A stretch of DNA of 64,000 bases from Paulinella micropora (taxonomy: Eukaryota > Cercozoa > Imbricatea > Euglyphida > Paulinellidae): positions 22,501-86,500 of the forward strand of contig WBZZ01000447.1 of assembly GCA_019918135.1 (NCBI GenBank), in the 5' to 3' direction. Of the stretch, positions 53,170 to 62,569 are shown in pieces (the first letter of the stretch is position 1; each line of letters starts with the position of its first letter). The position numbers were made by a program, and so were the translations under genes. The notes under the pieces are model-generated. The model was not told the DNA's origin and did not search any database. It worked only from the letters and a program-made list of their open reading frames with translations.

Positions 53170-54767
53170 GTGATTATCTAACGAGTAATGGATTGGCTAC
53201 GGCCGAAGTTGCCAAGAGTATTTTTGACAATTACAACTCAATGTTTTCAAAAGCGGATATATCTAGAATGGCCTTAGAAGCACAGGGGAGGGCACGTGGC
53301 GGAGTATCTTTTTGGGATGCGATGAAGTTTTGGAAAACTATCAAAACCACTCCTCCAGATGCGAAGTATAACGGATTTATAGGCGATGTAGATAAAACAT
53401 TGATGTCCATGATTGGTATCATGAAAAATGTGGGCAGTTTTGACAAGGATGCGACATTTAAAGTAAATAAAGTAGTAAATCCTGCTACATTTAATAAACA
53501 ATATGCGGAACTCGTTGATGGATTTAATAAAATGGTTAAATCGCAAGAAACAGCCGATGGCGTGAAAGGATATTCTCTTATCGCACCAGCAAATGAGACG
53601 ACAATTAATAATTTTATAGAAAAAATAAATACGCAGAGCACAAAAGATATTCCACCAAGTATAGAAAAAGATATAAATCTTAGCGTTGAAGTCCCGATCG
53701 CATACTCAGACAATATGGTAGTAGCAGATACTATTGGACTGGGCAATAACTTACTCATACTTGATGATAAAGGCGCCCAAAAGAGGCACTTAAAGGGATT
53801 TGTTAAATCGTTGAAAGAGAAAACTGGAAAGAAAATTAAACTTTCTAATTATGACGATCCAAAAGTTGGATGGGAAGAGGCCATCAAACAAGCACTAAAT
53901 CAAGGTGCTAGTATATCAGACGTAGCAGATGCGGATGATATTTTGGATAAGAGAATTTACGAAGAAATGCGGGGTAAATTAACACCAGACCAAATGAAGC
54001 AATTAGAAGATTTAGAATTGAGGGATAGTCAAGTTGAAAAAACTAATCCACCGCAAGCAACACCAGCACCACAAAACATGCCACCGCAAACCATGCCACC
54101 GCAAGCAACACCCGCACCATTGCCAGTGCCACTAGTGCCAAGAACAAGCGGATTTGTTGAAGAACCTGTTCAACCGCCACAGAATGATTTAAAAGAAGAC
54201 CCAGATAATGCAACAACTAATGACCAAATGGTTGATAGCATGAGAAGTATTGATAGATTGGTTGATAAGATTATGGGAAAATCTCCCGCCGATGAAAGAG
54301 AAGACTTAATGACACTTATTCGTTTTCTAATGCCAAGCGACCAAAATGGTGGAATTGGCACTTCGCAAACAAATCCGCTTATTAAAGGCAACGAACAAAG
54401 ACGCGATCGTGTGCTAGCAACTAAGCATGATTTTGAATTACTAGACAACACAATTTATAGCAACACAAATAACCACTTTATGGTGAATAAATACAATAGA
54501 GCAGTCATCCAGAATAGAATAAAAGAAAAAAGAGAGTTTCCAAAAATGAAACGAAATCTGACGAGAAACTTCCCTGCTGAAATCCCGCGACAAGTCCAAA
54601 CTCGTCCAGAAAGAAAGGATTTTAAACCGCTCGTCAATCCTCCAAGTAATTATGCTTTTGGTAGTCCTTACTCTCCTTATTTCTATAATTATGCTTCACC
54701 ACCCCAACCCTTTGGTGCCGAATATGATAATTATAGATACAATCCAAACTATTTTCAAAACCCATAA
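53166..54767 (+). CDS. Large virion-type protein, Pro/Met/Gln linker
   Basis: 533 residues, whole. N-terminal residues 1-230 are alpha-beta in appearance (SIFDNYNSMFSKADISRMAL; IPPSIEKDINLSVEVPIAYS; GLGNNLLILDDKGAQKRHLK). The middle has low-complexity MPPQATPAP repeats (about 300-330). The C-terminal 130 residues are basic with a Pro/Tyr-rich tail (FGSPYSPYFYNYASPPQPFG). Start and stop codons overlap the previous gene as ATGA. Tail composition and place between PLA2-like and ATPase genes suggest a minor capsid or scaffold protein. No family recognised. Confidence 0.5.
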   Translation: MSDYLTSNGLATAEVAKSIFDNYNSMFSKADISRMALEAQGRARGGVSFWDAMKFWKTIKTTPPDAKYNGFIGDVDKTLMSMIGIMKNVGSFDKDATFKVNKVVNPATFNKQYAELVDGFNKMVKSQETADGVKGYSLIAPANETTINNFIEKINTQSTKDIPPSIEKDINLSVEVPIAYSDNMVVADTIGLGNNLLILDDKGAQKRHLKGFVKSLKEKTGKKIKLSNYDDPKVGWEEAIKQALNQGASISDVADADDILDKRIYEEMRGKLTPDQMKQLEDLELRDSQVEKTNPPQATPAPQNMPPQTMPPQATPAPLPVPLVPRTSGFVEEPVQPPQNDLKEDPDNATTNDQMVDSMRSIDRLVDKIMGKSPADEREDLMTLIRFLMPSDQNGGIGTSQTNPLIKGNEQRRDRVLATKHDFELLDNTIYSNTNNHFMVNKYNRAVIQNRIKEKREFPKMKRNLTRNFPAEIPRQVQTRPERKDFKPLVNPPSNYAFGSPYSPYFYNYASPPQPFGAEYDNYRYNPNYFQNP

Positions 54768-54774
54768 TATAGTA

Positions 54775-55675
54775 ATGCCTAAATCTATACATAAAGGATT
54801 AATAGCCAACAAGTTGCCACGAAAAACACTTTTGAAGCAGAATCTGGAGAAGACCAACATAGAAAAAGCACACGAGGAATTTACCATTGACAGACCAGTA
54901 ATAACAGAATTAGATAGCAAAAAAATGCCCAAATTTAAGAATGATTTGGAAATACAACCAATTAAAACACAAAGAGATGGTATTGAATTGCTCCCTATTC
55001 AAAAAGAAGGAATATTGCCAGCAATGGGGACTATGGTTATATGTGCAAGCACTGGCGGGGGAAATCAGTTATGATTTGTAATTTACTCGCCAAAAAGAAC
55101 ATGTTGAAAGGTTTTTACGATAGAATAGTAGTCTTTTGCTTAAGTCCGTGCCCGATTTTGGAGGACACTCTCAAGTTAAAAAAAGAAGACATAATCAAAG
55201 AAGATAGACCTGAGTTAATGAGAGAAATATTAACCAAACAAAAAGAACTGATTAAAACTAAAGGTTTTAAGAAGGCACCAAAAATATTATTGTTATTAGA
55301 TGACATAGCACAGAGTAAAACTTTTCTTAAATCAGAAGTGCTTACCGAGTTGTTTTTCGCTTCAACACATGCTAAAGTGTCAGTCTGGGTAGCAACTCAG
55401 AGTTATACACAACTCCCGCGAAGAATAAGAATTAATTGCCATTGGATGATTATTTTTAATGGAGTAAGGAGAAGCGAACTTGACAGACTGGCGGATGAAT
55501 ATGAAAGTCCTTTTCTCACAAAAAAGAATTTTACAATATGGTTAAATATGCTACGGCAGAACCTTATTCATTTCTAGCAATTAACAATACTGCTAGTGAT
55601 AGAACAACCCAGTTTAGAAAGAATTTCTCTACCATATTACGATTAAATAAGGATAGAGATATGACAAACCTGTAA
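54775..55675 (+). pseudogene. Packaging ATPase (FtsK-HerA / A32 type), broken
   Basis: It starts MPKSIHKGLIANKLPRKTLL at 54,775, 7 bp after the previous stop. Landmarks in order: LPAMGTMVICASTGGG (Walker A region), KILLLLDDIAQS (Walker B), ELFFASTHAKVSVWVATQSY (sensor region, Gln conserved) and PRRIRINCHWMIIFNGVRRS. The family packages viral DNA into capsids. It sits three genes upstream of MCP, as in many PLVs. Two or so breaks are seen. Confidence 0.75.
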
Positions 55676-55718
55676 AAAATAAAATTAAATGTTTTTTTTT
55701 TTCGCCATAATATATGTC

Positions 55719-56312
55719 ATGACGGAATCAACTAAATTATACAAAACTTGCTATCATCAGGCAATCGCACTTTGGCATAAACAAAACGCACAAGGAAAAT
55801 TCGTAACGATTCGTAAGGGAACGCCCGAATACTTAGCAGTAAGGAAGATAGAAGCGGATATTAAGAGTGGTAAGATTAAGTGTCAATTAAAGCCAAAAGT
55901 AAGCAAAGTAAGTAAGAACAATGAACAACCTATTGCCAGCGGGCAACCAGACCAAGTGCCAGACGAAGCATTGAAAAGGAAGGCGCCAGACATAGCATCG
56001 GCAAATAATTCATCTCCCGAACCAAATGCCAAACCTGTTGAAATGTCTCCAGCACCTAAGGTTGAACAATCCTTACCAAAATCTGTCAATCCCACTCCTG
56101 TTGCCGTGCCAAAACAAACTACCACAACACCAGCAAGTAAGATAGAAGCAATAGAAGATGCTTCTAAGGAAACTCCACCACCAACCAAAGAAGTTGCTCA
56201 AACTAGCGATGTTGATGTAAATCAAGCCATAGCGGATTTAAAGAAAATGAAAGAAGAAAGAATTACACACAAGAATTTACAAATTATGAAAAAAATAATT
56301 AATGCTAATTGA
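55719..56312 (+). CDS. Unknown protein, Lys-rich N-terminus and Pro-rich linker
   Basis: 197 residues from ATG 55,719 (MTESTKLYKTCYHQAIALWH); an upstream ATG would only add a Phe-rich stretch from a T-run. Residues 1-60 form a compact basic region (FVTIRKGTPEYLAVRKIEAD). Residues 65-160 are a disordered Pro/Ser/Lys linker. The last 35 are helical (QAIADLKKMKEERITHKNLQ). The N-terminal region could bind DNA. It lies between ATPase and MCP and is likely a virion protein. Not recognised. Confidence 0.45.
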   Translation: MTESTKLYKTCYHQAIALWHKQNAQGKFVTIRKGTPEYLAVRKIEADIKSGKIKCQLKPKVSKVSKNNEQPIASGQPDQVPDEALKRKAPDIASANNSSPEPNAKPVEMSPAPKVEQSLPKSVNPTPVAVPKQTTTTPASKIEAIEDASKETPPPTKEVAQTSDVDVNQAIADLKKMKEERITHKNLQIMKKIINAN

Positions 56313-56335
56313 CAAAATAATTATTATTTTATATA

Positions 56336-56734
56336 ATGATTAAAAACTTGAGTGCTTCAACTCGTTTGCCGATTGGCTTTATCAACAAACTCAACGAAGC
56401 AAACCGACCCGCGAGTGATGGATTTCAACTAAACCAGTTTGAATTGTGGAGTAGTCATGGTGCTCCATTAGTTAATCAACAATTAACAGAATTTGGCGAC
56501 CTTGTCTCACATGAGAAGAGCACCATTCAAAACACATTAACAGACTTTTCTGATAACAAAGAAAATGGAGATGTTGTTGATTTGGACACTGCTGTCAGTA
56601 GTTTGGCTTATTTGAAGAAAGCGGTTCAAAATGCTGAAGCAAGAGAATTTCAATTGACTTCACCACAAGACACAAGACTTGACAACATACAAAAATCAGT
56701 TGATATTATTAAACAATCCGTTTCAGGCGAATAA
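56336..56734 (+). CDS. Unknown protein upstream of MCP
   Basis: 132 residues, whole. LSASTRLPIGFINKLNEANR, FQLNQFELWSSHGAPLVNQQ, then long helices ending in SVDIIKQSV. It lies 83 bp before the MCP. It may be a minor capsid or cement protein by position only. Confidence 0.4.
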   Translation: MIKNLSASTRLPIGFINKLNEANRPASDGFQLNQFELWSSHGAPLVNQQLTEFGDLVSHEKSTIQNTLTDFSDNKENGDVVDLDTAVSSLAYLKKAVQNAEAREFQLTSPQDTRLDNIQKSVDIIKQSVSGE

Positions 56735-56816
56735 ATAATTATTTTTAATTTCTATTATTATTTTTTTAGTATAGTAGCATTGCGAATTTTACCACCTCAC
56801 AAGCGCACACAAAAAA

Positions 56817-58238
56817 ATGGAAGGAAAGGATTCTAAAAATACTGAGGAGTTGATGACTCTCAACAACCTCAGGTATGAGTTGCCAGCAAATCTAGCACTC
56901 ACTGAGCAGGGTAGTATCTTTAAGAAGAACTTCGCCGACCAGCAGACTTATACCAGTGCATCGGGGACTGAAATGATTTTTACACTACAGGCGAGCACTG
57001 ATTTTGTCTATGGAAAAAATTGTTATTTAACATTTGATATTAGAGCAGATGGTTTGGTTACCACTGGGACAAACGATTGCGCGATTGGCTTTCAAAACAC
57101 GCCAGCAACCGCTATTTTTGAACGATTTTTGTTGGAAAGCAAGGATGGTAGCGAACTTGAACGAATTGAAGATTTGAATAAACTGGTGCGAAATACTCTC
57201 CCGTGGCATTATCCTTTTGATTATCGCCGACAGGCGCAGATGGCGGGACAACGAGAAAATGTTGAAGTTAATACGAATATTACCGACAATTCAGTCGTTG
57301 ATTTTGCGGTTAATACTCCCACGGCCGTTGCGACTGGCCAATACTTGAAAGTTTGTATTCCTCTTCATTACTTTTCGGGAGTGTTTAATGAAGAAACTCT
57401 CATTCCTCCCTCTTTGGTTAGTGGTATGAGGCTTCGCTTGACATTCGCCCTACCTCAGGAGGCATTGACTATTATTGGAAGTGGTGATGGAAAAACTTCT
57501 TCTATTCCTGCTGGTTTTAATGATTCCGCTTTGACTTTCACCATATCAAATCCAGTGGTTATGTTGGAGACATTTTCTCTTGCTCCTGCTGTCCAGAGAA
57601 ATGTTATGGAGCAGATGGGAAGCAAGGATGTGCTCCCATACACTTATGAAACATATTACAATCAAAAGGCAAATCCTGCCACATCTGATGATTTTAATCT
57701 TCAAATAAATAAGGCCGTTGCTCGCGCTCAGTGCTTGTATATCGTAACTCAAAATGTGCTCGCTGACAATGCTAATATTGATAACCTTGGAACTGCTCAA
57801 ATGCCTTATAAGCAGTATCAGTGCCGTATTGGTGATTGGTATGCTCCGCAACAGAAGATGGAACTCGGAGGAAGCACCGATACTCTTGCTGCCGTTCAGA
57901 GAGGATGCGCGGAATTGTATATTAACAATCTCCAAGCGACTATGGGTATTCGCGATGCTTACATGTCTTCATCTGTTTCTCTTGAAAACTTTCGTAAGTA
58001 TTATTCTACTGGGGATAAAACGGGACTTACATCTAACTCAGGATTTGCTACTATTATCCAGACACTCAACCAATCTCCACACATTGGAGCATCTGGTCTT
58101 GCGGTTAATAACTCGCGAACTGCGGAAGTCAGTCTTCGTTATGCAGCCAATTATGATGCTGGTCGTGCCATCACCGCTTGGTTGAAATACGTCAAAGTCG
58201 CGTCTATCTATCCATCTCGTTGTGTCGTAAAACAATAA
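56817..58238 (+). CDS. MCP: Major capsid protein (double jelly-roll type), element B
   Basis: 473 residues from ATG 56,817, whole. LALTEQGSIFKKNFADQQTY and SGTEMIFTLQAS begin the first jelly-roll. ATAIFERFLLESKDGSELER with IEDLNKLVRN is the hallmark segment in PLV capsid proteins (a side-chain-rich strand, SKDGxELERIEDxNxL, followed by a helix). KVCIPLHYFSGVFNEETLIP and LRLTFALPQ are the next typical strands, with P-L-x-x-F near the inter-roll region. MEQMGSKDVLPYTYETYYN opens the second jelly-roll. The usual PLV length is 450-600. It forms hexon-like trimers. The leader, AT-rich with TTTTTTTAGTATAGTAGC, may hold a late promoter. Confidence 0.8.
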   Translation: MEGKDSKNTEELMTLNNLRYELPANLALTEQGSIFKKNFADQQTYTSASGTEMIFTLQASTDFVYGKNCYLTFDIRADGLVTTGTNDCAIGFQNTPATAIFERFLLESKDGSELERIEDLNKLVRNTLPWHYPFDYRRQAQMAGQRENVEVNTNITDNSVVDFAVNTPTAVATGQYLKVCIPLHYFSGVFNEETLIPPSLVSGMRLRLTFALPQEALTIIGSGDGKTSSIPAGFNDSALTFTISNPVVMLETFSLAPAVQRNVMEQMGSKDVLPYTYETYYNQKANPATSDDFNLQINKAVARAQCLYIVTQNVLADNANIDNLGTAQMPYKQYQCRIGDWYAPQQKMELGGSTDTLAAVQRGCAELYINNLQATMGIRDAYMSSSVSLENFRKYYSTGDKTGLTSNSGFATIIQTLNQSPHIGASGLAVNNSRTAEVSLRYAANYDAGRAITAWLKYVKVASIYPSRCVVKQ

Positions 58239-58281
58239 AAAAAATTAAAAATTAGAATAATATATAATTTATAATATAGCA

Positions 58282-59079
58282 ATGTCTTTTACTATCTCCA
58301 ATCTTGAAGACGAAAAGCGCACCCGCAAAAATTTCCTCCTTCGCGTCTCCTCAAGCGATAAAACAGAATCAAAATCCGCTTCTACTCACAATGGCCGTTT
58401 CGTCGTTGATTTACCAGCAACTGGTCGTAATATTGATATAATCAGTGCTTATGTCGTTAAGAGTATCTCTATCCCAAACGTTTTCCCAAACATACCGAGT
58501 TATGCCAACACTCTCACATTGATTAAAACAACTGGATCGGCTACAAAAACGGCAATCGTAACAGAAAATCAATACACCATTGATACATTTATTACCGCTC
58601 TTCAAACTGCGATTAATTCAGCAATTACCCCCAACTCCGTAGTTATAACTTTGAACTCCGTTAATAAATTGAATTTCGCTTTCACTGGTGATACGTATGC
58701 TTTTGATTACGATAATATCACGATTAGCGATAAGATAGGACTAACTGCTGATATCTCGGCGGCGGCGAGTAGCACGATGCAATCCATCGTGAATTTAATC
58801 GGTGAAACGGCCGTTTATGTTCATAGTCGTGCTTTAAATCAATCTGGTTTAGTTGAAGCAAATGGTAATTTCTCTGTCGTTGGTAAATGTAATTTAGATA
58901 AGCCGTATGGAGTCCAGTGCTACTTTGAATCGTCAAACGATGTTGCCGATTATGTGCCATTTAATACAACGAAAAGTTTAAGGTCTATTGATATTGTAAT
59001 TAGAAATGCGAGTGGCAATGTGCTTGAATGTCCTGTCAATTTTGAAGTTAGTATTCTCTTGAAGGCGTATCATGCGTAA
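58282..59079 (+). CDS. Penton / minor capsid protein, element B
   Basis: 265 residues, whole, 43 bp after the MCP stop. FLLRVSSSDKTESKSASTHN and GRFVVDLPATGRNID lead into YVVKSISIPNVFPNIPSYAN (the usual I-S-x-P-N-x-x-x-N-I motif). Then come YTIDTFITALQTAINS, a helix that in this family follows the first strands, and the closing LECPVNFEVSILLKAYHA. Single jelly-roll pentons in PLVs and virophages share this order and lie next to MCP. A TATA-like AATATATAATTTATAATATAG stretch precedes the start. Confidence 0.7.
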   Translation: MSFTISNLEDEKRTRKNFLLRVSSSDKTESKSASTHNGRFVVDLPATGRNIDIISAYVVKSISIPNVFPNIPSYANTLTLIKTTGSATKTAIVTENQYTIDTFITALQTAINSAITPNSVVITLNSVNKLNFAFTGDTYAFDYDNITISDKIGLTADISAAASSTMQSIVNLIGETAVYVHSRALNQSGLVEANGNFSVVGKCNLDKPYGVQCYFESSNDVADYVPFNTTKSLRSIDIVIRNASGNVLECPVNFEVSILLKAYHA

Positions 59080-59383
59080 TAAAAAAAGAATACATAGATA
59101 TAATGACCTACATACAAAATTTAGATATACTATTCACTCTAATCAAAAACATCAACTCACGGCGACGACGATAACATAAAGAACAAATTCCCATCGGTGT
59201 TAATATTGACCAGTTTTACATATATTTGAAGAGAAATCACGCGCGTATAACAGAAAAGTTAATCAAGGACAGGGGGTTTGAATACATAAAAAAATTGTCA
59301 ATAGAGATACAAAAGAAATTTGATGCGCAAATACAATATTCTATGATATAATATTTTGCCATAAATAAAAACTTCTTTTTTGT
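59080..59383 (+). other. Short region with a small open frame fragment
   Basis: MTYIQNLDILFTLIKNINSR starts at 59,102 but stops soon. A second readable stretch (VNIDQFYIYLKRNHARITEK) runs to about 59,350. Probably a decayed small gene; not recognised. Confidence 0.35.
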
Positions 59384-60619
59384 TTAAATTTGGTCTTCAA
59401 TCCAGTTTAATGAAGCGTAAATGCTCGCCGTTCCACCGCTCGTATTTTGTGCGGATATAGTAAATGTCTTACCTGACCCTATCTTGATATTATATTGAGA
59501 CAAATCAATGTATATGGATGAACCACCAGACAACACATATGTAAATATCACACTTCCACCTGTTCTTGTTGTCCCCGCTGTATCAACCTCTGCTAACGAT
59601 GTGTTTGTATCGTAATTTGAATAAGAGGGTGTTCCTCCTAATGTGGTATTAAGAATAATTCTCGCGATACACGTTTTAGTATCAGAATTGCTGATACACA
59701 AATTCTCAAAATATATTATGTTATAATTCGTTTTGCTGTTGAATGTGGCGCGGTTTCTAATGGTAAATATAGCATTCTCAGTTGCTCCTATAGTTTTAAC
59801 CGAATCATACGAATTGGTTATAGCAATAGTCCTATCAATAACTCCTTCAACTGCCAAAAACATACTCGCTGTTTTCATTACAACGGATTGGAGGCTTGAC
59901 GAATATGCCTTCGCATAAATAGCAAACGCCGCCTGATCCAATGATGGAGTAGTAGCAGTGCTCGCGTATTGAATTGAGTGAATTACTTCCATTCGTCCAG
60001 TGCGTGGATTTTCAATTTTGAATGTAATTTGACCGCTACCCAGATACTGAACAACTATTTCAAACACATTCAATTTGGTAAAATCAATCGCGGGGAAGTT
60101 TCCAGTATTATTACATTTATCAACATTCCACGCATATTGACTGACCACATTTTCTACGCTTCCCGCCGTTCTTACAACAGACATTCCCAAACTTGATTGT
60201 CTAAAACATAAATTGTCTGCTGGTGTGCCTATGCCAATATCACAATTGAAACTATCTGCGGCGATAGATGATGGAAACAATGCGGAGAATCTAGCAACTA
60301 AACCCATACCACTTCTATATTTGGCTCGCTCAATAGTCGTAATCTGCGCGGTTGAATTACCCGAGGCCGATGTAGTCAAAACCGCCATTGAATTAGCAGT
60401 TGATACCACCCCGCCGTTGGTTTCTGTTTTGTCAAAGAATCGCGTATTAATACCATATGTAAATACATTTTGTAATACTGGCGATAGAGTAGCCGTTCGC
60501 AATTCTCCAAAGGCGGTTGTTGGTAGTGCGTCTCTTATAGCATCCGTTGATAATGAAGAAGAAGATGACGATGTAGTTGATGACGATGTCGTATTTGTGC
60601 TTTGACCAAACAAATTCAT
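59384..60619 (-). CDS. Putative receptor-binding / surface protein, element B
   Basis: 411 residues from the ATG at 60,619 (MNLFGQSTNTTSSS); longer frames upstream add non-viral-looking sequence. A Ser/Thr linker (about 10-30) is followed by TAFGELRTATLSPVLQNVF, KYRSGMGLVARFSALF, NCDIGIG, AIDFTKLNVFEIVVQYLGSG, FKIENPRTGRMEVIHSIQY and a C-terminal beta domain (SGGSSIYIDLSQYNIKIGSG). Homologous along its length to 22,493-23,644 in element A. Similar QYLGxG...H domains are known to me in fibre-tip proteins of phages and giant viruses. Whole. It faces the penton gene tail to tail. Confidence 0.6.
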   Translation of the reverse strand: MNLFGQSTNTTSSSTTSSSSSSLSTDAIRDALPTTAFGELRTATLSPVLQNVFTYGINTRFFDKTETNGGVVSTANSMAVLTTSASGNSTAQITTIERAKYRSGMGLVARFSALFPSSIAADSFNCDIGIGTPADNLCFRQSSLGMSVVRTAGSVENVVSQYAWNVDKCNNTGNFPAIDFTKLNVFEIVVQYLGSGQITFKIENPRTGRMEVIHSIQYASTATTPSLDQAAFAIYAKAYSSSLQSVVMKTASMFLAVEGVIDRTIAITNSYDSVKTIGATENAIFTIRNRATFNSKTNYNIIYFENLCISNSDTKTCIARIILNTTLGGTPSYSNYDTNTSLAEVDTAGTTRTGGSVIFTYVLSGGSSIYIDLSQYNIKIGSGKTFTISAQNTSGGTASIYASLNWIEDQI

Positions 60620-60663
60620 TTTATACATGTAAGTTGATTTTTTTCTAGTAAATAATATAAAAC

Positions 60664-60939
60664 ATGTCGGTGATAATACGCGAATTGCCGAGCGATATAG
60701 TTGGGTATATAAGGACATTTGTTTATTCAGAGATGCCCCAGCCGAAATATGGAGAAGAATTTTGTAATATATGCGGTTTGTCTCGCACATTTCAGTCGCA
60801 CCCTCCAATTATAGCGGGCAATTTTTATGGTGTAGATAGTATTGAGTTTTTCACAATCTGCTCCATTAAATGCTACAGACGAGAGTCTAATCTTAGACTA
60901 AAATATGGAGAACCGCCTTTAGTCGTTGTTAAGTATTAA
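60664..60939 (+). CDS. F-box-like start with Cys4 zinc knuckle
   Basis: 91 residues. The start IRELPSDIVGYIRTF resembles an F-box-type LPxDIxxYI helix. Then FCNICGLSRTFQS and FFTICSIKCYRRES give a four-Cys metal site. A paralogue lies at 62,268-62,510. Such small proteins occur in PLVs and giant viruses. In eukaryotes an F-box would link to SCF ubiquitin ligases, but this is only a resemblance. Divergent from the receptor-binding-like gene, 45 bp apart. Confidence 0.45.
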   Translation: MSVIIRELPSDIVGYIRTFVYSEMPQPKYGEEFCNICGLSRTFQSHPPIIAGNFYGVDSIEFFTICSIKCYRRESNLRLKYGEPPLVVVKY

Positions 60940-61129
60940 CCTTCTTTTTATTTCTCGTGCTTCGTCTTAATGGCGCTTTTGTTTCCTCTTCTTTTTTCGC
61001 TTCGTTTTTCGTCGCTTCGCCCCTCTTCTCTTTAATAAAAGTATTGACAATAACGGCTCCAATCCCGCTTAATTTTCGTAGTTTAGTATTTGTAATATTC
61101 GGGTTATCATTGTAAATCTGCTCAAGCAA
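60929..61129 (-). CDS. Small basic protein overlapping the recombinase
   Basis: 66 residues. IYNDNPNITNTKLRKLSGIG resembles a helix-hairpin or HTH start, then a Lys/Glu/Arg-rich tail (KEEETKAPLRRSTRNKKK). It overlaps the recombinase 3' end by 8 bp, and its own end overlaps the previous gene by 11 bp. Possibly a DNA-binding accessory of the recombinase. Confidence 0.4.
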   Translation of the reverse strand: MLEQIYNDNPNITNTKLRKLSGIGAVIVNTFIKEKRGEATKNEAKKEEETKAPLRRSTRNKKKVNT

Positions 61130-62252
61130 ATTTATACTTATCCTCTCTGCTAGCGCTTTTTCCTAATTGTATATAACTACATTCTTCGTCTCCGTTTTCG
61201 CTTTTAATTTCATTAGTATTATTTAAATTCAAATATAAATCTATTTTGCGTCTCAACTCCTCTAATTCTGTTTTAATCCCTTCTGCCTTAATTTCTTCAG
61301 GGTCGGCCACATTAACCCAACTATAACTAAAACTAGTGAGCATATCGCCGTGCCCCAACACATTTGAAACCCATGTATTAAAATTTTCTAATTTCGGATT
61401 GGCGAAATTACTATACGACAAACTAGCATATAGTTTTCGCAACATACTGCTTTTCCGCGTGTATTCTGATAGCCAAGGGAAGATTTTGATAATTCTTTTG
61501 TTTAGTTCATTATTCTTTTGTTTATCAAGCACCCCTTCGCTGTTGATGATAACTGCTTTTTTCTTTTTGAAATTGTTTCGTATTGAATTTACTTGTTCTA
61601 TTACAAACTGGGGAGTAAAAAGGACAACAGGCCTCTCAGTCCAATTCTTTTTTTGTCCTTCTCTCTTTTTCGCTAGGTTATTCACTCGCAACCAACTCGG
61701 TTTATCTTGTATTAATTCATATGTGTTTTTGTCAAATATTTCCACAGGCCTTGCTCCAATTGCAATCATCAAAGCAAGCAGTTTAAGATAAGGGTCATTA
61801 CTTAATATCATATCGTTCATTTTAGCCATTACATCACGGACATCAATTTGTATTTTTTGTTCATTTTTGGCTTTGACATCTTTCTTATATCCCTCAACGA
61901 TATCAATCCGCTCGTCTTCATTCAGATTAAAATATTTATCAAGTTTGCTCATTTCATATACTTTTTCGCTTTGGTAAGGCTCTATCGCTTTCTTTCTCAC
62001 CTCAGAAAGTCTTTGTCGCCTACTATTCAAATTTGGATACACGATAGCATATTTGGGATATATTACTTTTAGTGCCTCAAGCACCTCTTCATCACTAGTT
62101 GGTGTGCTAAATAAAGATATAATAGCATTATGAAAGGCTATGCTTGGTTTTAATTCGCTATCGTAGAAGTTAGACACGACAGCATAAATTTTACTTTCGG
62201 TAGCAGCAACTCTTAACTGCCTAACAAACTTCTTGTCATCTTCGCTCCACAT
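61122..62252 (-). CDS. Tyrosine recombinase, telomere-resolvase-like
   Basis: 376 residues, whole. The helical N-terminal half (about 1-160) is followed by a catalytic domain. LLALMIAIGARPVEIFD carries the first Arg. LAKKREGQKKNWTERPVVLF carries the beta-hairpin Lys. YTRKSSMLRKLYASLSY carries the second Arg with no clear His three before it. VLGHGDMLTSFSYSWVNV carries LGH and the Tyr nucleophile. The RKxYA after the second Arg and the K-rich hairpin remind me of protelomerases (TelN/TelK type), whereas ordinary integrases usually show HxLRHT. Role: insertion into the host genome or resolution of hairpin ends. No rve integrase is present in element B, so this is the best candidate for its integration enzyme. 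Confidence 0.6.
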   Translation of the reverse strand: MWSEDDKKFVRQLRVAATESKIYAVVSNFYDSELKPSIAFHNAIISLFSTPTSDEEVLEALKVIYPKYAIVYPNLNSRRQRLSEVRKKAIEPYQSEKVYEMSKLDKYFNLNEDERIDIVEGYKKDVKAKNEQKIQIDVRDVMAKMNDMILSNDPYLKLLALMIAIGARPVEIFDKNTYELIQDKPSWLRVNNLAKKREGQKKNWTERPVVLFTPQFVIEQVNSIRNNFKKKKAVIINSEGVLDKQKNNELNKRIIKIFPWLSEYTRKSSMLRKLYASLSYSNFANPKLENFNTWVSNVLGHGDMLTSFSYSWVNVADPEEIKAEGIKTELEELRRKIDLYLNLNNTNEIKSENGDEECSYIQLGKSASREDKYKFA

Positions 62253-62267
62253 CTTGGTTGGTATATA

Positions 62268-62510
62268 TTAGACAAGTCTATTTTTTTCTAACTCAAAATA
62301 TTCACTGGCACATTCTCTAGAGCAAAAACAATAGTAATTAAAATACCACTCCATATTCTGAGCGTGAATTATTGGACTTTCTATAACTGATAAAGTAAGC
62401 CCGCAGTTGTCGCATAATTCGTAATCGTCCGTTTGTAAATCGCTAATAAACAAAAAGAGTTTTATATATTCTTGTAAATCATACGGCAATCTCGCTATAA
62501 TATCCGACAT
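62268..62510 (-). CDS. F-box-like start with Cys4 zinc knuckle, paralogue
   Basis: 80 residues. IARLPYDLQEYIKLFLF at the start, then ELCDNCGLTLSVIE and YCFCSRECASEYFEL. Same order and spacing as 60,664-60,939 on the other strand. It lies 15 bp upstream of the recombinase on the same strand, so the two may be co-transcribed. Confidence 0.45.
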   Translation of the reverse strand: MSDIIARLPYDLQEYIKLFLFISDLQTDDYELCDNCGLTLSVIESPIIHAQNMEWYFNYYCFCSRECASEYFELEKNRLV

Positions 62511-62569
62511 GTCTTATATATAATTATATTATTTTAATTATTTTAAAACAATATCAAAAAAAAATTTAA

